Below the pieces are notes generated by a model, which made no database searches, was not told the origin of the DNA, and was given only the letters and a program-made list of their open reading frames with translations. DNA of 64,000 nucleotides from Eleusine coracana subsp. coracana (Eukaryota; Streptophyta; Magnoliopsida; Poales; Poaceae), in NCBI GenBank assembly GCA_032690845.1, contig CM064434.1, forward strand, positions 10,108,108 through 10,172,107. The letters are read 5' to 3'. Of this stretch, positions 54,668-64,000 are shown one piece after another (positions within the stretch are counted from its first letter, which is position 1; the number at the start of each line of letters is the position of its first letter). The position numbers and the translations under genes were made by a program.

Positions 54668-57600
54668 TGCTTAATGACAACTCAATCATATAATGATGAA
54701 AGATAAAAAAACTCTATTATATGTTAACATGAACATGAGTCATATACTAGAGGGTTAGTTCCAACAAATAAAACAACAAACATAGAGAGAGCTCCCCCTA
54801 AACATGTGCATATAAAATGTAAGCGAAGCTCTCTCCCCCTTTGTATATCTCTCCCCTAAATATATCTCTCCCCCTTTGGCATCAAGCACCGAAAAGGGCA
54901 AAAGAATACAATACATGTGCATGGGAGGAACAATTGCATATAAAAAAATAAATGAGGGTTCATCATCTATCCATGATCCAAAGGATGTGGCTGAAAAAAA
55001 AAGAAAGAATGATGACAAGCATACCTTTGGAGTCACCTTTTATCCACTTTGAGACTAAATAGTATGAAGTTCAATAAAAAGTTAGTCTCAAGATCACAAT
55101 GGTTAGAAAAATAAATTCCCTCATATGATGAGCATGGATAGATATGCAATAAAATCATATGTATTTACTATTTAGAGAGCAAGAGGAGAATATAATCTAG
55201 ATTGAATTCAGTAATCAAACCAATGCAATTTGAACAAGACAAATAACAGCATGAATGCATACCTTTTGATATGTCCATATTACTAATTAATGAGAGACCA
55301 TATAATACAAAACTCAATAAAAGCACTAGTCTCATAAATCATAGTATAATCTCTCTCTCTCTCTCTCTCTCTCAAATCATGCATAGTAGAATATTCAATG
55401 TATACATATGCACTTGGTAAATAACAAACAAGAAAGAAATTTACTTCATATGGGGATATATATTTACGTACCTCACAAAGAACTACAAATACTTATGCAA
55501 TACAAGGGCATGTGAAAATTAACTAGATAGGCATAGTACGACTGACATACCCAAATATCATGATAAATATGGTCACAAGAAACAATATACCACTCCAATG
55601 TGATGATTTTTGAATTAATCAATTATAGATCATAGTTTGTAGGCTACTTTCATCATCTCCATCCTCATTTATGTGGTCACCATAAAGATAAAACTACATC
55701 CATTAATCCATCCACAATATCACTTCACCTCTTTAGACTAAACCAAAGATAAGCTTGCAAACACATTAGTCTCAACTTCTCAAAATATAAGATAAACTCA
55801 TTCATGAATTATGCTCATAATTTGAATGACTTGTAAAGGACAAATGTTTGTCATTAAAAACTAATGAGGAGAGAACCATACATTTTACTCATTAATGACA
55901 CATATAGAGACATGATAAGAAATAATACACATATGTCATAAACAAATATTCAAGACTTGATGTAAGTCAAGATGCTAAGCACATATGCATGCACATGATC
56001 ACCATGGTAAGAAATTTCAAATAAAGCATATGCCAATCAACATGTCATAATCGGGAATATGAATAACAACACATGACTTGTAAGATGGCTTGAATGGGAT
56101 ATGAATAAAAATAAGCCAACTAATCAAGCATATCATGATAAAAGGTAACATTTGGAGTGAACATGATATGAAGCATTCACGACATATATGTGATGTCTTG
56201 ACAAGATTTGAATAAAACACAAGCCATAATAAGCAACCATACCATGGTAAAATATAAATATTTATGGCAACATGGTATGAATCACTTTCAACATGGAAAA
56301 GATACATAAAGTCACACAAGTCAAGACAAGCATTGCAATCTTCCGTAACAAGATGAGATATGTAGGATTGCAATCTTCATGCAAAGATACAAAATTATAA
56401 CAAACCCTAGCAATCCTAAAAACACATATAGTAATATGATGCAACGAATGCATGAATTAAATTAAGTTCATTCAGTATTCAAGAGGAGGATTTGAGTATA
56501 GTATGATCAATAAATACCAGAAGGTTGATCCTTGAAAAATTGGTTTCACTTGCCAACATTACTTTTTCTCCATTTACGGGTCAATTCTCCAAATCCTCTC
56601 GAATCACACAAACTTATGATGAGTTCTTGAATATTTTCTTGGAGCCATTCAATATGTTAGTAATATCCATGGCCTTTCACATTTGTTGATTTTACTCAAT
56701 GGCTTGTTTTGTTGATCTCGTAGGCAATCACCTGCGTATTATGCTTCTTAAGAATATATTTCCTTCACACTTGTTTATTTTCATTGCATTTGGCATATTT
56801 TCTTTCCTTGGTCATCATCCACCACAAAGGCACATTTCCTAAGACAAGGATAAAAAACAAAACAACTACCAAGAAACTTGATAGATATGTTAGACTCATG
56901 TACCAAAAACATGGTATAAGCTCCCCCTAACATTATGCATACACGTGATTGTATTACTTCTTGCAACTATGCACATAATCATAACAACCTGAGGGGAACA
57001 TAGCCTATGAGTTGGTTTATGGCAAAATAAATATAATAGAAAAGAACAATTTTTCATAAGCCATATGAAATGAAAGCACATGTAGATAGTTCAAGAAAGA
57101 TAACAAGATATATTGCAATCTACCATTTGAGAAGACACTATAGCCTTTGTGCATTTCTATTTTCATGCATGAACAAATGCTTGCATATAGGATAATGATA
57201 AGATTGAAACAAGACAAGCATGATCATATAAATTTAGCATCTAGTATTGCAAAGGAGCATTCTCTTATAAATCAAGTACTAGTGCCAAGAAATTTTAATA
57301 TAGAGCAACATGAAAATGTATATAAGCAAAATCAAGTTACTCTACATTTATAGTAAATTGGATAAATTTGCATATGAACACGACTACCTTAATAGTCTCG
57401 TAATTAGAAAGCTTGGGGTTCTCTTTATATGAAAACCATCAATAATATATAACACATTTTTAATTTCTCCACGAAGACCAACTCAATAGCATAGATGATA
57501 TAATGTTGAACCAAATTTCCAATGATTTCGAATTTTTGATACATGACCAGAATTAGTAGATTTACTCTTCATTGTCATCTTATCATCTTGAGCTTGTACT

Positions 57601-57726
57601 AATAGGACTTTATCATCTTCATGATAAATAAAGCAAGTCATATGTGCTCCCTCCACAAGCTTCTTCTCGGTGGACCCACCATCTTACCTTGAGCATCCCT
57701 AAACATCGGCTCAAACTCATGCCCAT
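54668..57726 (-). mobile_element. Sirevirus-like 3' non-coding internal region
   Basis: About 3 kb of AT-rich DNA without a coding frame lies upstream (on the minus strand) of the polypurine tract. Repeated words such as TCTCCCCCTTTG and TATGAAGTTCAATAAAA are present. A long non-coding stretch between pol/env and the PPT is characteristic of Sireviruses. It contains a CT microsatellite (55351-55373). The Copia pol genes are absent; the left arm of another LTR starts at 57727. Confidence 0.4.
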
Positions 57727-58722
57727 TGTTGACGGTCACTAAGTATCTCATTTAGACCGTCAAATACCTGCATGAAAGCAATTAAATGGACAACTGACAT
57801 AGTGATAGGAGTTTATTACAAACAAATTCTACAAGTGTTGGTAAATATATGCTGTAGGTAATTATTCCACATAATTAATAGAAAATCCACATCATCAAGG
57901 AAGAAAACACACTTCCGGCCAATCAGAGCCAAGCACACGGATGCATTAGCCCACTTTCAGAAGGAAATCGACATAACTCCTCGCCTTATGGTGTCAGGAG
58001 GGACGAGGGACCACCTGGCATGGACCCAGAATAAGGGGCCACCTAGGCCCACAACCCATGTCTATAAAGCCCTCCTTGGTGCATGGTCGCCATGTGTCGT
58101 CCCCTGGTGCCTCCCCAAGGTCGGTTGTGTGCATTAGAAGGAAGTTACCGCCTCTGGAATCGCCTTTGGGTCCTATATAAGCAGGGGAGTGGCTCCACTC
58201 TCAACGCACTTCAAGAATAGTTTAGTACTCCACTTCTCAAAAGGCTTTAGCACTGCAAAAGTGCTTAGAAAATTGGGAGAGAGTGAGGGGAAGTCTGGAG
58301 GAGGAGTGGGCCTGTCCACCTCTTCTCCATGCTTGTACCCAACGGATGCTTGCCATATTTAGTATGTCTTCGTGATTCCTTTCTTGGTATTTAAGTTTCC
58401 TTTTTAAGTAAGTTCTATACTTAGTTGGTTTGCTCGCTCAACGCTCTATTTAGTTAGAGACCTTAGTCTTATTTCATTATATGTGGAGATTAAGAGAGTA
58501 ATTGAAAGCATAGACGTGATGTCTAGGCCATAGGTTACCTTTGTTCATTGTGTAGTCCATGGATTGCTTGAGGTAGGTAGTAGGTGGTGACATACCTATC
58601 TGCCCTTTGAAATCCTCCACGTTCGGCTACGCAATAGGCTCTTGTCCGGAATCGCACTGTGAATGCAGGGGAAAACCGGATGCCCAATGCAAGTAACCTA
58701 GTATTACTCTTACCTTGATTAG
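57727..58722 (+). mobile_element. Plus-strand LTR fragment with promoter
   Basis: Starts TGTTGACGGTC, a common start of grass gypsy LTRs. A TATA box (TCCTATATAAGCAG, 58171-58184) sits about 450 bp in, with transcribed-leader-like sequence after it. It is interrupted at 58722 by the Athila-like element, so its right end is not visible. A degenerate relative lies at 10907. Confidence 0.5.
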
Positions 58723-60176
58723 TGTTGGTCGTAACTACGCACCCACTTATATACCACAAGAGGACGGTGTACGATTGTAGCAAATTTTCCCTTGAATTGA
58801 GTATTCCAAGGTTTATCGTATCCACTGGGACCTTAGGGATTATTAAACAAAGTTAACAGTAAAAGATCTAGTCAAGGCTACTGTCGAGTTTGAGTTGCAT
58901 GAGCGGAGACTGGCCAACGCAAAGATGCATCAAACAACAAATCTGTCGTTGCGTTGATTGGCGCAGGGTTGAGCCGATTGGTGCAGGGTTGAGCCGATTG
59001 GCACACTAGCGAATCTGTGATTGCATCGATCGGTGCTAGAGTTGAGCCGATCGGCACACGAATGAATCTAAGCCAAAGTGCACCAGATGCCTTGTAAGCC
59101 TAAGTTGTTTAAGTGAGTAGCCAGATATCTAATAGTGAGATCGTAACCAGAAAGTCTAATCAGATAGCATCATAATGGTAATTACATGGATCAATGAAAA
59201 CCTATAATGGATAAGACCACCCACCTTTCCGAGCGGCTCCCGATTTATCACTGTCGAGACAAAACCCTTAATCGCGCGAGTATCTTACCCTACTCGACTA
59301 TCCAATAGTGCTGTGTAGGTTTAGTGCTGTCACCGCAAAACCACACTACTAGCATCATCAAGCAACCATAATCAATACAATGTCCGAATACTATCCTGAT
59401 CACCACGATCAAGATAATATCAACCTATTTAGCCTAGAACTAAGCAGTTGGAATAAGCACATGCATGATTATCGAATCAAGATAGACAAATCACCAAAAC
59501 CATCATCAACATATTCGATCAACCTTGACGGATCAAATCTTACACCAATGGTTCTTGAAACTCAACTAGAGATCTATTCTAACGGGGCGAACCCTGGTGG
59601 CTCTAACTCACGGATCTGTTGTCCCTCCGACGCCTCCTTTCTTCTGTGGCCAGGGCTTACAAGTATATATAAGGGTTCTACTCGTAAAGGACTCGGTTTC
59701 TAGCAAATAAGGCGGTTGCGTCGATCGACGCAGGATTGCGCCGATTGGGGCAAGCCGTGTCTTCTCTGGTTTCTCTTTCGAGTCGGTTCCTCTGTCTTTC
59801 ACAGCTGCCATGTGGGCCTTTTCCTTCGAGATAAAGTCTTGTACTGCACGTCGAGATCTTGAAGTTCCATAAATCTTCTAGGCAAATATCTTCAAGTGTC
59901 TTGCATAGATAAACTTTCATAAAACATGTGAAATGGGCCTCAGTCACTTCTGTGGGCCAAAACATCCTTGCGCCGATCGGCTCATGGGTTGCACCATCGG
60001 TGCACTGGGCTTCTTCAGTGTTTTTTGTTGCTTCTGGACTCCTGTCCTCTTCCAGCATCACTTTAATCACCAATTTCACATGTTTCTGCAATAAAGCTTC
60101 AAAACAATGCATATACAAATATGCCCTAATCAGATTTATATTTACATATAAAAGGGGCACTTAGGGAGTGCCAACA
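58723..60176 (-). repeat. 3' LTR of the Athila-like element
   Basis: TGTTGG at 58723 and CCAACA ending at 60176 give matching LTR ends (1454 bp). On the minus strand the internal side is AAGTGTGGGGGAAC then TGTTGGCACTCCC. If the left end is instead TGTAGCAAA at 58776, the LTR is ~50 bp shorter. Confidence 0.6.
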
Positions 60177-60190
60177 GTTCCCCCACACTT
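60177..60190 (-). other. Polypurine tract
   Basis: The minus strand reads TTAAGTGTGGGGGAAC directly before the LTR, the form typical of Athila/Tat gypsy elements. A near copy (TTAAGTGTGGGGGGA) lies at about 60830-60843. Confidence 0.65.
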
Positions 60191-61749
60191 AAACCTTTGC
60201 TCGTCCCGAGTAAAGTAAAAGAAAGAAAAATTAAAGAACATACTCTCTCTATCATAAAAGATATCTCAAATCAGCAAATGTTGAGCATTGTTCTATTGTG
60301 GTGTATTTCATATTGGTATTCAGCAAAATAGTTCAAATATGGTCATAAGGCCTTAAAGTTTCTCCCCAAAGCAAAGGATCATGTCCAAATCACAAATTAT
60401 AACTTTTCCACACATGAAAATCACTTAAAAGATTGTTGTGAACATAAAGAATCTATCTTCCAAATAATCCAAAGCAACAACTCATCTTTCAAATCACTGA
60501 ACCTATATCTACATCATAATGATCAAATAATATTTGTGTAAAGCTTATATGAGTAGCTTGGAGAGGTAATTCAAGGACTGCAAACATAAATCAACAAATA
60601 TTGTAAAGCTAGGAGATTATTCTTTACTGGAATTACAGAAGCTTAACAAGATGGCCATTTCAGAAAGAAAAATTTAAGAAGGGACTCAAACTTTTGATAT
60701 GTGGACATGTGCATAGCAAAAATTTGATCTTGGAAGAAAAAAGGAACTCCTATTATCAGATTGCACATGGTTGGAATGATTCATAGCCATATTAGAATGA
60801 ATTTCGTGAATAAGCATGTCATATACCATCCCCCCACACTTAAAATTTTGCTAGTCCCTTAGCAAATAACAGAGCTTTTCTTGTTTTTTTTTATTTTGCT
60901 CTCTGCTGCGCCGATCGGCTCTGAACCTGAACCCACCAACATTTATTGGTATTTGATTCACCTGGCTTTAAATAAAGGCAGAAATATAGGATGTGGTCAA
61001 GGAATGATACTCAATAAGACATTTTGGATTTATGGTGGAATACTCAGCGGAATTGAATTTTTGCATGAGTAATTCAAGGCTACAAAATGATACACAAAGA
61101 TTTGGCCATCTTAGTAAAGTTCATACCAATAAGAATTAAATCCTAACCGAACTCAACCATTAGTTTAATGTTTATCTACATATCAAAGGCTCATGAGTAT
61201 TGCTCGAAATATGGCATTGATAGGTAAGGATCTTGAAAACAATAAATTCTATAGTTCACAACATGAAAATTTATTTATAAAAAGATTGGTACTAAGTTAT
61301 CATCATGAATTGGACAATGCAAATGAAGCACATGGGTACTCAGAATTGCTCCACATAAGACATATTTGCCGAATAATTGTTAAGTGTAAGTTCAAGTTTT
61401 ATTCAATGCTCAACATTATTTGGTCTTCACCTATATTTTTCAAGAAAGGATAAGTACTTCAATTCTCCTAAAAGAGCATAACCGCCACCATTATATTAAG
61501 ATCGAAACTCGAATACATGGTGATGATTTTTGCACACACTTGCATGAAAAATAAAACTACTACTAACACACTTGCATGAAAGTAAGCACACTATTAACTA
61601 CTACTAACACACTTACATGAAAATAAACACACCCGATATATGGTTCCCAACCCGCTCACACACACATAAGCAAATAAAGAAAAAGATTGCAAAAGATAAA
61701 AGAAAATACAAACCGGGAAACCGATACATGTGCCAATTCCTAAGCACTT

Positions 61750-63342
61750 CTAGTCAAACGGAGGTGGAGACGGTGGCTGATCGAAGCCATAGCACCGCGC
61801 CTTGAGTTGCTCGAACTCCTCCACCATTGCGTCGTGGTTGTTCCTCCATTGGGATGTGGCATCCTCCACGTGCTCGATGTGATGCATGTTGTTGTCGAGG
61901 TACCCCTGCATGGGCACGAAGAAGTCTGCACCGGGCACCGGCGGCACCATAGGTATCCATCCTTGGTACCTGTAGTCAATGCCTGCACTAAAGTAGGTGG
62001 CACCAGACAGGGTGTTGCCTGCACCGACCGGCGCAGAGGGCTGTGAACTGCCCGCTGTGTCGCTCCACCCTGACTAGTACTGTTGAGGCTCTTGGTGTGA
62101 TCCCCAGGAGCCCCACTCACAGTCGGCCGCTGCAAATGTCGCCGGTTATTGAACCCGCCCACGGCGGTCCTTGGAAATTCGGCCCCCCTCCAGGAGACCT
62201 TCTTCAAGCCAATTTCCTCCCTCCAGCTTGCGAGGGAGAAAAACTCCTAGCTCTGCACATGGGAGTCTAATGTTGGTGCCACCAACATGGAAGCTGGCGC
62301 GAACAGTTCCTGTGACAATATTGCCTCGAGTCATATTCTCACCGATCTCTATCACGCACTCCCACTTGTTGTCATGTCCTCCCGGTCTGTCACCGTCACA
62401 GACAAGGGCTGCTAGGCGCTGAAGATAGGCCCCGAAGGCCAACTTATTGCTCTTCTTGCCCCTCTTCTCGAACCAACCCCACACCATCACTGTCATGGGG
62501 TTGCAGTGAGACGGGCTCACGATGGCGTTGAAGAGCCACCGCAAGTCCGCATCGGTGACGTTGCTGGAGTCGACCTTGTCGCATGTGCGCGCCGCCAACA
62601 ACCGATGGAAGACTTGAATAGTCGAGTTGCGGATGTTGCCGCTCTTCATCTCCTCCATGAATGAGAGCCTCCTCTAAAAGTAGTCCAACTCCTCACGTCC
62701 CAAGATGCCGGCGACATCGACATCGGCGTTGAAGCCGAAGGCTCGAGCCGCCGCCTCCATGGTCACAGTGTAGCTGACATCGCGGACGCGGAAGTTGATG
62801 GCCTCGTCACCGTAGTCGTTGGTGCCGATCCTCATCGTAGAGGCAACCTCGATGATGATGTTGAGGTTTTGGTCCATGGGAAGTTGGTGGAAGTCCACCC
62901 AGCCGAGGTTGCTGAGCATCCTCCTTATGTCCTCCTACATGACGATCGAGGTGAGGAAGGTCTCGTCCAAGTTGAAGTTGGGGACGAACCTTCCCCTCAC
63001 CGCGAGGTAGTGCTCTTGTTCCTCTACGCTCAGGAGGGTGAAGCCCTCCTCCACCGTGCGCGGCACGAATGCCGGCGGTGGTGGTGATCTGGGAACCCCA
63101 CGGCTTGCTGCCGTTTGGCTCCTCGTAGCACGCCTCATTGGAAGGGGCGTGCCGAAGACGGAGTGGCGGGCACGGATCGCTGCCGCCGAGCCGGTGGATG
63201 CATCACCCACCGACATGTCGTCATGAGCACTAGAGCAACATCTCACCGAGGAGTCACCGCTCGACTCGCGGCTGCCGTCGAAATTGCTTCCCCGGCACAG
63301 CCTCTTGCCCAACTTGCCGACGGAGGAGCGGAGACGATCCAT
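61750..63342 (-). pseudogene. Athila ORF1-like gag protein with four nonsense codons
   Basis: One reading frame of 531 codons starts at MDRLRSSVGKLGKRLC (63342) and ends at FDQPPSPPPFD. It is broken only by stops: TAG at 62935-62937, TAG at 62674-62676 (in place of Trp in DYFWRR-like context), TAA at 62146-62148 and TAG at 62074-62076. There is no frameshift. Family-like parts in order are GWVDFHQLPMDQNLNII (after the first stop), AINFRVRDVSYTVTMEAAARAFGF, IRNSTIQVFHRLLAAR, DADLRWLFNAIV, and KSNKLAFGAYLQRLAAL. The pattern (IRNP..HR.L/IA..., DL.fL, and a final ...G.y...LA) is that of the Arabidopsis Athila ORF1/gag domain. The C-terminus has no zinc knuckle. Confidence 0.6.
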
Positions 63343-64000
63343 CTGCGAGGAATGCGGAACATGTGCGAGATTGTGGGTAGTGGGGAAGGTGGACTGGGGG
63401 TGCCTGGCCTCCCTTTTATAGAGTGGGAAACTTCCAGGAGAAGGACCCGCCTTGAAATTTCAAAATTTGAGAGAGCGCCGACCGGCGCGTAGCTATGCCG
63501 ATCGGCACAATTCAAATTCTCAATGCTCTGACAACTTGGAGCTTGATTCCTCTTCTTTATGTTGCTTCCCAGTACATCATGTTGGTTGGCAGGGGAACAA
63601 CACGGAATCCTTGATTGACTGCGCCGATCAGCGCCAGCCCGCACCGATCGGTGCACCGTCTCTTTTTTAGCTTTTGGTCAATTCCATGTCTCGTCTGCAC
63701 TGAACACCTGCATAGCAATCATACCTATTCTTCAAAATCAACGCCTGCCTCCTTTGTCGCCAATTTGGGAACCACATGGATTCCTGTGCCGGTCGGCACA
63801 ATAGGGCGCCGATCGGCACAATTCCCTGGTACCTCGTCTTTTGGTCCAGCGCTGATCCTGATACCTCGTGTTCATCTCTTTCACCTAATTTCCACTTTCC
63901 CAATGTTCCTGTAGCATTAACACATGTAGAGGGGCCCATCTGGTAGCCGCGTCGATCGGTGCTGGCGTGCGCCGATCAGCGTGATGCTCATTTTTGCTCC

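Larger units (their letters stand above)
58723..64000 (-). mobile_element. Athila-like gag-only LTR element (incomplete at window edge)
   Basis: A minus-strand element: 3' LTR 58723-60176, polypurine tract, ~1.5 kb spacer, gag-like ORF 61750-63342, then leader running off the window. Only about 1.6 kb separates the ORF from the LTR, too little for protease, reverse transcriptase and integrase, so this is a gag-only (TR-GAG type) element that depends on a helper. Dyad motifs with core CCGATCGG occur throughout. Confidence 0.65.

Noticed and set aside
58951..63985. Repeated palindromes as a CRISPR-like array
   Set aside because: Spacing is irregular, units are short and diverged, and this is a plant nuclear retroelement.

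Overview
This is nuclear DNA from a grass (Poaceae), probably a panicoid relative of sorghum or maize. I cannot name the species. The evidence is plant genes split by GT-AG introns, and long AT-rich intergenic DNA packed with grass-type transposable elements (CACTA, PIF/Harbinger, Helitron, MITEs, LINEs, a TRIM, and Sirevirus-, Tekay/Del- and Athila-like LTR elements). I see no tRNA, rRNA or CRISPR locus. Most open reading frames here are chance frames or pieces of transposons.

Three host genes can be reconstructed, all on the minus strand. (1) A two-exon BAHD acyltransferase (4835-6492). (2) A seven-exon HINT3-like histidine-triad gene (13554-24316), whose exons join into a clean 210-residue protein although its introns hold a gypsy-like element, a LINE fragment and MITEs. 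(3) A three-exon cellulose synthase-like D gene (36891-49777). Its glycosyltransferase residues are all present, but the N-terminal zinc-finger/RING region is missing, the last transmembrane helix is frameshifted, and intron 2 has grown to 8.7 kb.

Layout: 1-2.7 kb LTR-like sequence and a broken PIF/Harbinger transposase; 2.7-4.8 kb CACTA-derived repeats; 4.8-6.6 kb BAHD gene; 6.8-9.0 kb a complete deleted CACTA element in the BAHD 5' flank; 9-13.5 kb MITE and degenerate repeats; 13.5-24.3 kb HINT3-like gene; 24.4-29.4 kb a MITE, a CACTA terminus, and a minus-strand LTR retrotransposon with its primer-binding site and a 3.3-kb LTR; 29.7-29.9 kb a TRIM; 32.2-36.0 kb a probable Tekay/Del-like solo LTR; 36.9-49.8 kb the CSLD gene, with Sirevirus-like and rearranged LINE DNA in intron 2; 50-53 kb small tandem repeats, a Helitron 3' end and a CACTA end; 53.6-57.7 kb Sirevirus-like LTR and 3' non-coding region; 57.7-64 kb a plus-strand LTR fragment interrupted by an Athila-like gag-only element that runs off the window.

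The three genes do not form a pathway (acyl transfer, nucleotide hydrolysis, wall polysaccharide synthesis). What they share is heavy transposon load. The most unusual signals are two families of repeated dyad-symmetric motifs inside retroelements (core CCGATCGG at 58.9-64 kb; CACCGTA...TACGGTG at 42.0-43.3 kb), a perfect 245-bp inverted repeat inside the CSLD intron, and a TRIM whose 5' LTR begins with an inverted copy of its own 3' half. All homology calls come from reading the sequence and recalling family consensus features; no database search was run.
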